A stretch of DNA of 64,000 bases, from positions 50,884,302 through 50,948,301 of the forward strand of contig NC_065537.1 of NCBI RefSeq assembly GCF_932294415.1. Reading direction: 5' to 3'. Shown one piece after another: positions 45,990 to 58,060 of the stretch (the stretch's first letter is position 1; each line of letters opens with the position of its first letter). The position numbers and the translations under genes were made by a program. Origin of the DNA: Quercus robur (lineage: Eukaryota > Streptophyta > Magnoliopsida > Fagales > Fagaceae). The notes below the pieces were generated by a model. It was given only the letters and a program-made list of their open reading frames with translations. It searched no databases and had not been told where the DNA came from.

Positions 45990-47790
45990 TTTTTTTTTTT
46001 TTTTTTTTTTTTTTACAGGTATGAAAAATTTGTATTAAAAGAAGCTACTCCATCAAAGAGATGAAGTAAATGAAGGAAATATGTACAAGCAACAAAGGAA
46101 AACAAAACAACTTTTGCACAAGGAAAAAGTGAATCTGAAAACAGCGGAATGGATTTCGAAGAAGTAAAACCCCACGCACAAGACCAATCAAACAAAGTGC
46201 TCGCAAACAACTCTAAGAGCTTATCCCCAAAAAGCACCGAATCTTCAAATATGCAATTATTTCTCTCCCTCCAAATAATCCACATCACACAATGTGGTGC
46301 CAAATTCCAAACATTTGAAGAATGCTTTCCCAACCAATTCCTTCAACCGACCAGCAAGTCAATAACTCTTTTAGGTAGAACCCAAGAAAAACTAAAAGAT
46401 CTAAGGGCAAAGCTCCATAACCGAAATACCTCACCACAATGTAGAAGCAAATGATCTACACTCTCCCAATTACATTTACATAGACAACACCAATCCATAA
46501 TAGTGCAGCCCCTTTTCCTCAAATAGTCCGTTGTGAGAACCCTCCCCCCATGCAGTTGTCCAAACAAAAAACGACACACGACATGGAGCCTTCACACCCC
46601 AAATACTCTTCCAAGGAAAAGTAATAGAGCTTGATGCCCTCAATGCACCATAAAAGGATTTTATATCAAAATTCCCCTTCGACCCCAAACACAACCTCAT
46701 CTTATCTCCACCCTCAATAGGAGGACTTAGCGACTCCGATGTACGAGTAAAGGCCCCCACCAACTCCATCTCCCATTCATTAAAACCACATTGGAACCGT
46801 ATATTCCAATTTCATCCTTCCTCCAAAGTGTGACTCACCACCATATCTCCCACAGATGCCTCCCTATAAGCAGCAAGTTCAAATAGCTCCGGGAAAGTTC
46901 CTTTCAATGATTGATCTCCACACCAATGATTATGCCAGAACCGGATTCTACTCCCCAAACCAATCTCAAAGGAAAGGAACTTGCTAAAACTCTCCCAACC
47001 TTTCCGAATGCCATGCCATAAACCACATGATGCAGGACCATGGCAGCAATCGTTGAAAACATATAAAAGGCATCCTAAGACTTTTAATTAGTTTTAAGTG
47101 TTAGGGGTATTTTAGAAATTTTATGTTTTCTGGAATGGGCTGTGTTATTAGTCCATTGGGTTTTATTTAAGTTTAGTTATTTAATTTGGGTTTGGTATTA
47201 AAGCCCAAAGAGTCCAAGTCCAAGTTTTATTAGGTTTTTAAGAAAACCTAGTTCTACTAGGATTAGGTTTAGTCTTCTATTTAAAGAGTTGTGGTGTTTT
47301 CTATTAAGGTAGAGATTAATAATATTTTCAGATTTTAGAGCTATAAGCATGTACAGTTTGTGTGTTTATCTTTTATTTACTTCACGGTTACTATTCACAG
47401 CCCTGTTCACAGCAATCCAGATCTGGATTTTCACCTTTGTTTCATTCCTAAAGCCCTATTAAACCTTGTTTCCCCTTGTCCTACGTCACCACACCCATGT
47501 GAACCCCTATGTAACCTTGAAGACCCCCCCCCCCCCAAATTCCTCCCCAAATTTCAATGCGATCACACGCCTCCATAATCTTGTCTCCTCAACCCCATAA
47601 CGCTACAACCACTTACCCAAAAGAGCTTTATTAAAGGTAGTAATTTTCCTAATCCCCAACCCACCATCAACAAAAGGATAACACACCTTAACCCACCCTA
47701 CCAAATGAAGTTTATGCTCATCCGCCAAACCACCCCAAAGAAAATCCCTCTGTAACTTCGAGCATATTTCCAAATTAGAGCCCCACATTG
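45990..47790 (-). mobile_element. 5'-truncated L1-type LINE in a kelch intron
   Basis: The minus strand encodes the C-terminal half of a plant L1 ORF2 in pieces: [38 protein letters not shown] and [10 protein letters not shown] (47788-47600), RLWRRVIALKFGE (47570-47530), CGLWHGIRKGWESFSKFLSF, RIRFWHNHWCGDQSLKGTFP (47040-46880), then the zf-RVT region CTIMDWCCLCKCNWESVDHL LLHCGEVFRLWS (46510-46400) and [18 protein letters not shown] (46290-46240). It ends in a tail of about 24 A (the T run at 45991-46014). There are at least one stop (after GKWL) and several frame shifts. The reverse-transcriptase core and endonuclease are absent. About 450 bp of other sequence interrupts it (47042-47497). No target duplication was seen. 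Confidence 0.85.
47042..47497. mobile_element. Unclassified insertion inside the LINE, possibly a retroelement end
   Basis: LINE coding homology stops on both sides of this interval. The interval is AT-rich with a leader-like text (CTATTTAAAGAGTTGTGGTG, TTACTTCACGGTTACTATTC) that resembles the end of a long terminal repeat, but no paired repeat, primer site or target duplication is visible. A local rearrangement is the alternative. Confidence 0.35.
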
Positions 47791-48042
47791 GATTTCTTGT
47801 GTATATATATCACTCATCAGCGCTATCATGTTCCATGTAGCATTGGCAGGTAAAATCCATCACATAGATTGGGATCTATATCTACTACGTGAATGGAAGA
47901 GTCTAACACCAGAACTGTGTATGACATTACTTTTAGGAATTCATAATCTGCCATATCATTATGTAATTATAACTGCAATTCATTGCAATCATTCTATTCA
48001 CAATAATGGATTGGTACCTTAGTCACAGTATCTTTTCAAGAT

Positions 48043-49285
48043 AGGTGATCTTCCACATGTTTTGTAAAGGAACTAAGAAAGTAAGAATATAATGTTGATA
48101 TACACTCGATTTGGAACTTGTGGAATAATTTTTTAAGAACAAAGAAATATGTAACCCAAATGAAATAATGAAATCAAGAAAAAGAGATTTGCCAAGCACA
48201 ATGCAAAGAAAAGCTATATGATGTGAGTGTTTGGATCCAGATGAAATGCATGTTTGGCGTTTTGAGTTTTACCTTTTTTTTTTTTTCCCTGCTGCACGCG
48301 TTTCTGCTTTAGGGGACCAGAGCACTATTCACGCACTGTTCACAAGTTAAAAAATATTAAAAATGGGTCTCACGTTACTATTCATACATTTAAAAATTAT
48401 TTTGCTACAGTGTTTTCAGTTTTTAGTTTTCAGTTTCAGCAAAAATAAGTTGTATTCAAACGGACCCAACATATGCCACAACACCACTCACATCAATTTA
48501 TTTGATGAAAATTTTAGAATACGCTTGGATTACTAAAGAGGATTAGAAAAAAAAGGGAAGGAAAAAAAATAAGAAGAAAACAAAAGTAACTATTAAACTT
48601 CTTCAATAAGACCCTTCAAGCCCCATAAATCACCCAGAATTGGCCCACCACCTACTATTTAAGTCAAGAAAAAGCAGCCGTGTCAGTTACAAACATCTTA
48701 AAAGAACACAAGCAAGTAAATAAGTGTAAGTATAGTTCTGACAGCAGCACCCAAAAAATTGAAATGTAATTAATTTAAACATTCTTTATAATAATTCACG
48801 GCATAGATGCCTTTAGAAACAGAGATATGAGAAGTATCTGAAATGACAAAGTTGATAACAATGATATCAAACGTACATCTCTCTGCACCCTAACAAAAAA
48901 TGGCAACTTTTGAATGCAAAATTTTAATCAAGATGAAAATTTTAAATTCAATAATGACTCATCACCAAACATTGTTTCTAAGCAATTATGAAACCAAATC
49001 CCTATGTGAGCAAACAGAATGCTACTTCACCTCTGCCACCATAGTCAAGCAACCTTTTCTCCACCATAGTAGCCTTGTGGCCACATCTAGGTGATGGTAA
49101 TGATCCAGATACCGACAGCTCCATACATTCTAGTGACACTGTTTCACAGAGCAAATCACATACAATCTAATTTTAGTTTCCACCATTATAAAACATTCTC
49201 TCCTTTAATTTTTCAGGAAGAGAACATAAAGTATATCTGAAAAGACATAGAAAAGAGGTTACTTGCGTCCAAGACATACACATCT
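48043..49285. repeat. Duplicated kelch intron-exon block, copy 1 (copy 2 at 50781-51822)
   Basis: AGGTGATCTTCCACATGTTT to the VYVLD exon text matches 50781-51822 in the same orientation at about 95 per cent. Both copies contain the [10 protein letters not shown] exon. Copy 1 holds an extra 248-bp MITE; copy 2 holds an extra (TA)n and GAAAGAAGCAAG insert near 51393. Confidence 0.9.
48223..48470. mobile_element. MITE (GGGTCCGTTTG type) present in only one of two duplicate copies
   Basis: Right end complement GGGTCCGTTTGAATACAACT and left end GTGTTTGGATCCAGATG are the known form of a widespread eudicot MITE, with inner CTGTTCACAAG and GCTACAGTGTTTTCAGTTTT. The duplicate locus reads straight through (CTATATGAT joined to ATATGCC, 50957-50970), giving an empty site. 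No target duplication is apparent. Confidence 0.7.
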
Positions 49286-50441
49286 GATAACCACCTTTTA
49301 CCATCCCAGCCACCATACCTGCACTCAATCACATCTTGCTTTATATAAAGTCGTGAAGAAAATCATTCTGCTTTTTTGTTTTTTGATTAAGTCAAATACC
49401 TAAGATCTACACCAGTTATTTGACAAATTATGCTGCAAAGATAAATATTGACACTCACATAACAATTTTCCGGTTCCCAATGGCTGAAGCTGCAGCAAAA
49501 TCTCGTGGCGAAGGTAAGTCACCAAAACTGGTGAGCTCAGACCACTGCCATATATCTGGAATAAACATAACTTCCATAAATCCCCATAAGTCGTAAAACA
49601 AGCACTAGTATATGAATTTTGTGACACATCCATCATTACTATGCTTTCCTGAATCTGCTATATAAGATTCTTACCTGTAGAACCCAAAAGTCACCCAACC
49701 TGAAAATCCATCCTCAGCATTAATAACAAGACTGAATTTAGAGCTACAAAGCACAAAACCCATGGACAGCAAACATAAAGTAGAGCATGTGCACAGACCT
49801 TTTGCTACCATAACGCCCACCAAAGACGAACATGTGACAATCAATTGCAACAGCAATGTAAAATGCCCGTGGGCTTGGACCTACCTGGTCCTCAGACCCA
49901 CTTCCAGTGCACTTTGGCTGAAACCAAAGTTTGTTATCTGAAAATCAAAAACCAAGGATTGAGAATCTGGAATCACATTCAAACCACCCCCCCTTCTACC
50001 AAAAAAAAGTCTGGGAAAAAAAGTCAAGCAGCACTAAATTAATGTATGTTAGTGTCTCCTCTGTCTCTTTCTCTAAAACACACATGCACACTCCCCAAAT
50101 ACAGTCACTATATTAACATATTGTTGCTTGGGTGAATAAAAATTCATGAAAGAGACCCACAGGGCCCAGGTTAAGTCTTCAATTTGGAACCATAACTAAT
50201 TCTCTCCCGGGAACAATAATACCATAGGGGCCAGGGTGCCCCAGAAGAGCAATACAATCAAGAAGCCCAAAATTAATGCATGTCTATATCCACTTTGTCT
50301 GTCTGAAACTCACATTAGGGCTAGTCAAGCCCACCCAAGCACGAGCTGCATGACCAATGCCGCCTGACCTAGACCAATTGTGAGGTAATTGAAAACCTAA
50401 GGACCCCCAAAAATTTATATATTTAAGATTGATGATCCCAA

Positions 50442-50446
<5 letters not shown>

Positions 50447-50474
<28 letters not shown>
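50447..50474. repeat. (CT)n microsatellite
   Basis: About 14 uninterrupted CT units in a kelch intron. Confidence 0.95.
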
Positions 50475-50780
50475 GTAGTGACAAACATGTAGACGGTCTT
50501 CCTCTACTCTCCCCTTTTTTTATTGGTAAGTTTTCGCACACAACAAGTGGGATATTGAACCCAGGAGCTTACCCTCCACCCTTTTTTATGCTCTACCAAT
50601 TTGTTCTCAATTCTTACCCAATTTCTCCCTCTCTTCTTAACTTACCCTCCACCCATTTTCCTTAATCTATTTGGCTTGTGAAAAAATGGGTAAAAATTGA
50701 GAGAAAATATCAGATACCTTACAACCTGAGATTCAACTGATAACCAACCATCCTATTAACACTTGTTACTCATCACCTTT

Positions 50781-51822
50781 AGGTGATCTTCCACATGTTT
50801 TGTAAAGGAACTAAGAAAGTAAGAATATAATGTTGATATACACTCGATTTGGAACTTGTGGAATAATTTTTTAAGAACAAAGAAATATGTAACCCAAATG
50901 AAATAATGAAATCAAGAAAAAGAGATTTGCCAAGCACAATGCAAAGAAAAGCTATATGATATATGCCACAACAGCACTCAAATCAATTTATTTGATGAAA
51001 ATTTTAGAATGCGCTTGGATTACTAAAGAGGATTAGAATAAAAAGGGAAGGAAAAAAAAATAAGAAGAAAACAAAAGTAACTATTAAACTTCTTCAATAA
51101 GACCCTTCAAGCCCCATAAATCACCCAGAATTGGCCCACCACCTCCTATTTAAGTCAAGAAAAAGCAGCCGTGACAGTTACAAACATCTTAAAAGAACAC
51201 AAGCAAGTAAATAAGTATAAGCATAGTTCTGACAGCAGCACCCAAAAAATTGAAATGTAATTAATTTAAACATTCTTTATAATAATTAACAGCATAGATG
51301 CCTTTAGTAACAGAGATATGAGAAGTATCTGAAATGACAAAGTTGATAACAATGGTATCAAATGTACATCTCTCAACTTTTGAATACAATTTTATATATA
51401 TATATATATAGGTAAAGAAAGAAGCAAGAAACAAAGAGAATACAAAATTTTAATCAAGATGAAAATTTTAAATTCAATAATGACTCATCACCAAACATTG
51501 TTTCTAAGCAATTATAAAACCTAATCCCCATGTGAGCAGACAGAATGCTACTTCACCTCTGCCACCATAGACAAGCAACCTTTTCTCCACCATAGTAGCC
51601 GTGTGGCCACATCTAGGTAGTGGTAATGATCCAGATACCGACAGCTCCATCCATTCTAGTGATACTGTTTCACAAAGCAAATCACATGCAATCTAATTTT
51701 AGTTTCCACCATTATAAAACATTCTCTCCTTAAATTTTTCAGGAAGAGAACATAAAATAAATCTTAAAAGACATAGAAAAGAGGTTACTTGTGTCCAAGA
51801 CATACACATCTGATAACCAACA
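50781..51822. repeat. Duplicated kelch block, copy 2, out of exon order
   Basis: Carries a second [18 protein letters not shown] exon (about 51540-51655) plus the end of the LSDVYVLDT exon. Here the residues match the expected kelch text (LEWMELS, GHTATM, LLVYGG) better than in copy 1 (LECMELS, GHKATM, LLDYGG). It lies upstream of the exons that should precede it, in intron 2 of the gene. A 17-base C run (51880-51896) lies just beyond its end. Confidence 0.88.
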
Positions 51823-52540
51823 GGTGGAGGCATCCTTCACACGAAAGGATTCAGTAGACCAGTGATTTGACAACACCCCCCCCCCCCCCCCCCCCAACCC
51901 AAAAGTTTCCAAAATCTCTCTAGTTATAATGCTATCATCTAAGAGATTAAAAATGTCATGACTTTTGGGCCCTCCATTTTTTTACATGTAAATTTTGGCT
52001 CCAAGAAGAGAGTAAACAAGAAACTCAAACTAGTCCCTCTGCTTCATGTGGCATAGTCCCCAGCCCCTCCAATCAAAAGTTACAATTTTTTTTTAACATG
52101 TAGAAGCATATTTTAGGAAAAGCTAAAGTACAAACCTATCATAACAAGTCTTCAACGAATCTATTATTAATTTATTACTCATATAGGCTTTCCATTACTA
52201 ACATGACAAGTTTGCCACACTAGCTCTATAATAAAAGTGGGAAACAACAACAAAAATAGTACCAACATCGTAGACCACGACATCGCTGAGAAACTTCTTG
52301 TCAACAAGTCCACCGAACACAAGCACCTTCGATTTGCCGATGTTGACTGCGGTGTGACCACTGAGAATATCCCAAAAAAGTCAAAAACAGAGAGAGAGTT
52401 TGTGTGAGTGCCTGCGAGGTTGGGGAGGAGTGCCACCGAAATAAGCAGAAGAAGCTCGAACCCAGTAATGCATTTTTTGTCTTCTCTCTCTGAGTGTGTG
52501 TTTCGATGGCTTTTTGTGTGTCTTCGCTGATTGGTCCAAA

Positions 52541-53284
52541 GAATGAAGAAGCAGTTATCAATCCAATTTTTTCACAAATTTTGTCTTTCAGGGGTTAATG
52601 TGATCATCGCACTCTCACCGTTTTGTATTTTGCTTTGAGGTTTTTTTTAAAAAAAAATATTTATATTCACTTACATCAACAAATTCTCAATATATTTTTA
52701 TAATTAATGAGGCTTCAATTTTTTACCATATAAAATAAAATAATAAAATATGAGATTAAACTAAATAAATGTGTTGTAAAAAATTTAAAATGTCATATCA
52801 TTTTGTTGTTGTTGTTGCAGTATTTTTATAATTGTTAAGATATAAAATAAAATAAAAAATTTTAAGTGCACAATATTTTTATATAAATTTCCCAATAAAT
52901 TTTAGATATCATTTTTTATTGATTCAGGGATCGGATGGTATGTGGTTAGCTTAGAGGAAGCTCTCTATTCTCCCAACTTTTCCTAGATTTGTGCAATGGA
53001 GGTCACATGAGAGAGGTCTGTTGCTATGGGATAAGAGTGTGAGAGAAGAGCTGAAGAAAAAGAAGGAGAGATCATGAATGAAAAAAATAAAAATAAATCT
53101 GATAGGTAGTGTCTCAATCAAATCAGCACAGTTTCTTACATTATTTAATTTATGATACTATTGCTCAAAATTTTTATTTAAGAATTGAAAACAAATCTTC
53201 AAAAGTTCTTTAAATATGTAATTCAAAATCCAGAAAATCAGTCTATCGTTTATTTTCAAAAAAAAAAAAAATCTGGAAAATTAG
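52541..53284. repeat. Kelch 5' flank repeat, copy A
   Basis: From AATGAAGAAGCAGTTATCAA to CAGTCTATCGTTTATTTTCA. Copies B at 54424-55259 and C at 58061-58925 are in the same orientation, 85-93 per cent alike. Copy A lacks about 130 bp present in B and C near CACTCCTCTATGGCACC. Confidence 0.85.
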
Positions 53285-54423
53285 ATTCAAAGTTGAGGTT
53301 TTTTTTTTTTTTAATCATTGTATTATTTTCTGTGTGGTTTTGTTTTTGAGTTTGGCTTCCTTTTTGTCGTAGTAATTTTTTTGTTTTTTTTTTATCTTCT
53401 AAAAAATTACCCAAGATCACCTCTATGATATATAATAAACAAAACAATAATATTGGAAATACCTAGAGAGCTAAATCAAGAGAATTTGATAGAATGATAA
53501 GAAAGCAGATATTAGGAACAAAGCCAAGATCAGAAAATGAAAAAGCAAAAAATAAAAAGTAATACCAATCATAATTATTAAGCTCGGAATAACCTAGCTC
53601 ATTGGTCAAATCGGGATCCCAGTAACTTGACACCTAGGCCAATATGAGAGTTTCAATGGACCCTTTCTACATAAGACCCAATCAAACTTGATAGCTTGGG
53701 TTTGTGAAATTTATAAAATTATACCTATATGTCTACTTTATTGACTTTTTATTATTATTTTATGAGTTATAATATGATAACTTAAAATTTTAAAAATAAA
53801 AATAAAAAACTAAAGAATTGAAAAATGAAAAATTTGCACTTTTCTATCTACCTACCTACTTTCAAGACTCTCATCCTATCGTAAGACTACTATATTATTG
53901 TGAAACCTTGATTTTGAATTATAATTACTAGTTTAATTTAGGTATATGCCTATTTTTTTAATTTACATATTTATGTTATGATTTCTTTGGATGGGTTGAC
54001 AGCCCACGCTGGATACATACCTGATGCCATGTTTGTATTGCACTGTGGGGAATAAGCTAGGGATGTTAGACGGAAAAAGTATTCGCTCATACATTATAGT
54101 CCTTTACATGTGAGAAAATAAGAGAAATGAATCCATGGTCGTCTGAGATGATCAATATTTCTATGAGATGATATTGAAAGAGGACTAAACAGTATAGAAA
54201 GAATTAAAAAGTAAAGTGATGCTAACTTCTTATAGTAACTTGTGAGAAAGACAGTCAATCTAAGGTCACATTACTACACATAAAGTTGTAATTGAACTAA
54301 GAAAAACATCACAGACTGATGGTGTGGGAGGATCCCTTGGTGAGAGCCGAGAGGTTAACAAACTCAAGGGCTTGAAGCCTTAGTTTCAGAGGGTAATCCG
54401 CAACATACCCAATACTTAGGTTT
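53285..54423. other. Region between flank copies A and B
   Basis: 53445-53560 is a second, truncated copy of kelch intron-2 sequence (GGAAATACCTAGAGAGCTAA, like 57678). The rest (53570-54420) is unique in the window, without long frames or terminal repeats. Confidence 0.55.
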
Positions 54424-55259
54424 CAATGAAGAAGCAGTTATCAATCCAATTTTTTCACAAATTTTGTCTTTCAGGGGTTAATGTGATCATCACACTCCTC
54501 TATGGCACCAATTAAATTCAACAGTAGAGTTGTTTAAATAAATTATACTTCACAATTCAAATTTAACAGTTGAGTTGCGAAAATAAAAATCATATTTCTA
54601 TTACTTTGGTCCATTAGTGAGGCAAAACTCACCGTTTTGTATTTTGTTTTGAGGTTTTTTTTTTTTAAATATTTATATTCACTTACATCAACAAATTCTC
54701 AATATATTTCATAATTATCGAGGTTTCAATTTGTTAGAGTTCAAAATAAAATAATAAAATATGAGATTGGATTAAATAAATGTGTTGTAAAAAATTTAAA
54801 ATGTTGTAACATTTTGTTATTATCACAATATTTTCATAATTGTCAAGATATAAAATAAAATAAAAAAATGTTAAGTGTACAATATTTTCACATAAATTTC
54901 ACAATAAATTTTAGATGGCCAACTATGATTGATAGATTAAAAGTAGTAGTCCTCTCTCTACTACTTTCTCTTTTTTTTATAGCCTTTTTTTTTTGGGGGG
55001 TTTGATATATCATCTTTGATTGATTCAAGGATCGGATGGTATGTGGGTAGCTTAGAGGAAGCTCTCTATTCTCCCAACTTTTCCTAGATTTGTGCAATGG
55101 AGGTCAAATGAGAGAGGTCTATTGCTATGGGATAAAAGAATGAGGGAAGAGCTGAAGAAAAAGATGGAAAATCTACTCCTTAAAAATTCTCTAAATATGT
55201 AATTCAAAATCTAGAAAATCAGTCTATCGTTTATTCTCAAAAAAAATCTGGAAAATTAG
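54424..55259. repeat. Kelch 5' flank repeat, copy B
   Basis: Same block as copies A and C. Its right end runs directly into the segmental duplication at 55260. Confidence 0.85.
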
Positions 55260-57144
55260 CGCATAATATGAAAAAAATAAGCCTAAACACATTACAATGC
55301 TACATAAGTAAAAACGTAAAAATTAAATCTTAATAAGGGGAAATTACAACTTACTCACATGTGGTTTGCCCAAAATTCAACTTGCCTACCTGTGGTTTCA
55401 TTTTTGACACATTACCTACATGTGGTTCATTCCATCAATGCTCTGTAACCCACCTCCTCAAATGTCGTTAGTCTAACACATTTTATCCCAAAATCAGAAC
55501 ACAAAACAGATCAAACACTCATTTTCCTAAAACTTTATCTCACGCTTGATCTTAGACGGACGAAGAAGGAGACCCTCTCATCATTTCTTGCTTGAATTCA
55601 TTCCGGGTACTAATCTGTTAACCTAGGGTTCTAATAGTTTTTGGAAATTAGATAAAGACATTGTTAAATCTGGGCATTTGAATTTTTGGGTTTTTCTTTT
55701 CTTCAATTCTTGGAATTCTGGGTTTGCTTATAAACTTGAACATGACAAAGGAATGGGTTCAATCAGCCCATATCATATATGATCTTGATATAGTATATAC
55801 TATAGATATTATTCAAGGCTTAATCTTTAGTATACTTGTTTGTAATTTTTTAGAAGTGGAAGGGATACTTAGTGCTAGTTGGTAGTTCCCTCCAAGTGTC
55901 AACTTTCCAATAAAGCTATGGATAGTTTTTCTCCTTTGTTCAACTTTTATGTCACAGGAATCAGAAGCTATGTGAAAACTGAGACTACTCTCTGAAAACT
56001 GAAAACTAAGTCTACTTTTTTCCATATTGGTTTTGAGTGGGTGAGCAAGTGTGAGACTGTGTTTTGGGGAAAGGAGTGTTTGATCTATTTTGTGTTTTGA
56101 TTTTGGGATAAAATGTGTTAGACTAACGACATGTGGGGAAGGTGGGTTATGGAGCATAGACGGAATGAACCATAGGTGGGTTAAGTGTCAAAAATGAAAT
56201 CATAGATAGACGAGTTGAATTTCGGGCAAACCACAAGTAGGTAAGTTATAATTTCCCCCAAATATTTAAGACAAACATAATATTTTGAAAATTAACATAC
56301 CTGTTAGAAAGAAAATGAAGATATTGTGAGAAAAATTATGGAAGTTTAATTTTTAAGTCTAAAAGAAATGATGATTTCTATTGGACAAATGTTGAGACAA
56401 ATAATCATATTATCCAATTTATTGAATCCGACTCTTGCAATTTTGTATTGAAGTCATTCTTATGAAGAAAATTGAAAAATTTTCTTCATTCCTACATTTT
56501 TCATGAATTCTTAAATCCATCTGTATCTATCCAAAGCATGTAAAGTTATAAATGTATTCAAATTCTTTGAATTTTATAAATACATTGAAATAAATGCATT
56601 TGCTATTACTTAATAGTGTAACATAAATACGAAATTTAGACAAGGGGGAAACCTAAATGAAAAAAATGTCATACAATATACCACTTGACAGAACCTCTAG
56701 TCTAGTCTTAAAAAGAAGAACAAAACTTTACAGTTTATACCTTCCAACCATGATGGGAAAAGAGTTTGAAGCAAGTTAATAATGAAACCATTTCCTAAAC
56801 TTAATTACCAATAAAAATTATAATAACAACATTAAATTCAAAATCAATAGTTTTTCATACTAAACTTTATTATATAATTAAATAAATATTTTCTTCCAAT
56901 TTTTTTTAATTGAAAATTTTAATCAATATTAAACAACTCAGTGAAAGTATAGCTCAATCTAAATATTCTTTTACGTTTCTCAAAAAAAAAAATTCTTTTA
57001 CAGTTTAGCCATAATTACCTTATTGGTTGGCCATTTATTTATTTTTTGATTTTGCCAAAATTGTAAAACAGAAATGAGTTACTTCCATCAAACTCCTTGT
57101 AAAAAGTAAATCTATATTTTTTTAATGTATATAAAGAGTAGTGT
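55260..57144. repeat. Segmental duplication, right copy (left copy 17202-19042)
   Basis: Same order and orientation as the left copy, including the enclosed short MULE and the AT-rich 880 bp after it. No gene. Confidence 0.88.
55337..56258. mobile_element. Non-autonomous MULE, duplicate of 17279-18161
   Basis: Ends GGGGAAATTACAACTTAC and GTAAGTTATAATTTCCCC are perfect complements. The inverted repeats of about 220 bp contain three spaced (T)ACCTGTGGTTT-type motifs, ACATGTGGTTT being the outermost. This copy is more complete than the one at 17279. A clean 9-bp target duplication is not seen. Confidence 0.72.
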
Positions 57145-57672
57145 AGGGACACGTTTTGTAGCCCAAGCCCAAGATATATGGGATCTTGGCCTAGTGAGCC
57201 CAATACAATAAATTTGTAGAGAGTGGGCCGAAGAACTAGGCCCTAATAAATTTGACAATAGTTAGGATGGCTTTAGAAGATGGTCAAGCAAGAACAAAGA
57301 ACATAGAGTTGAATGAATTCATTGTCTGAGGAGGTCTATCTCAATATAAATCAATTAAACTGGTTACATGTATAACTTTGATTGCTACAGTACTCTCTGA
57401 TGAATTTCCGATCCTCATCTCATGGAGGGTCTCTCATATTATATAGCTCCCTTTAGACCATCTTGATTCTACACTTATTGATCATTTGAGCTCTTACTTG
57501 AGTGTCTGTCCCATCAGACACCCTCTTTGGCTTTCTGTGAGTTGTGATAGCCAAGACAGTACTGTTCAGGGGTCTTCTCCACATAAATGCGGCCAGAAAA
57601 GTAGCTGCAATGCATTTAATGCGGTGATAGCAACTTTCCCTTAGATATTTTTGGGTTTCCTTCCTTCTCGTA
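57145..57672. mobile_element. Insert of about 530 bp, LTR-like
   Basis: Lies between the segmental duplication and resumed kelch intron sequence. It starts TGTAGGGACACG and is rich in words such as GCCCAAGCCCAAG and CTAGGCCC seen in plant long terminal repeats. No partner repeat or coding sequence is present, so at most a solo remnant. Confidence 0.3.
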
Positions 57673-57785
57673 ATATTAGAAATACCCAGAAAGCTAAATC
57701 CAAAGAATTTGAAAGAATGATAAGGAAAACAGAGATTAAGAACAAAGCCAAGATTAGAAAAAGAAAAGAAAAGAAAAAATAGTAC

Positions 57786-58003
57786 CAACATCGAAGACCA
57801 CGATATCGCTGAGAAACTTCTTGTCAACAAGTCCACCAAACACGAGCACCTTCGATTTGCCGATGTTGACTGCAATGTGACCATTGAGAATATCCCAAAG
57901 AAGTCAAAAACAGAGAGAGAGAGAGAGAGAATTTGTGTGAGTGCCTGCGAGGTTAGGGAGGAGTGCCACCGAAATCAAAAGAAGAAGCTCGAACCCAGTA
58001 ATG
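57786..58003 (-). pseudogene. Extra copy of the first two kelch exons
   Basis: 57786-57883 encodes [20 protein letters not shown] and VVFDV; 57940-58003 matches exon 1 of the kelch gene. The start ATG has become TTG, and the splice acceptor before the second exon has changed from CTCAG to CTCAA, so it cannot work as the original did. It is followed to the right by flank copy C, exactly as the true first exons are followed by copy A. Confidence 0.8.
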
Positions 58004-58060
58004 CAATTTTTGTCTTCTCTTTGAGTGCGTGTGTGTGTCTTCACTGATTAGTCCAAAGGT

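Larger units (their letters stand above)
41651..52473 (-). pseudogene. Plant kelch-repeat protein gene, many exons, disrupted
   Basis: Eleven exons recognised (minus strand, 5' to 3'): 52412-52473 (MHYWVRASSAYFGGTPPQPR), 52263-52360 ([19 protein letters not shown]), 49799-49937 ([25 protein letters not shown]), micro-exon 49675-49699 (RLGDFWVLQ), 49459-49555 ([20 protein letters not shown]), 49266-49318 (YGGWDGKRWLSDVYVLD), 49031-49138 ([16 protein letters not shown]), 45446-45637 ([28 protein letters not shown]), 44534-44686 ([39 protein letters not shown]), about 42574-42677 (EDPIAKRFTASSPKDIPENK) and 41651-41757 (SPGFPIVDDLKDKEFLELAS). FGG and YGGRG/YGGWDG motifs are kelch blades; such proteins form beta-propeller scaffolds. 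Intron 1 would use a GC donor. Damage: an apparent 4-base deletion in the micro-exon (VLDTD expected), a TAG and a frameshift in the 45446-45637 exon, an exon with the PIMGDLWALKG type of text not found, and an altered donor after VLD. The last exons are also not found. Confidence 0.8.
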
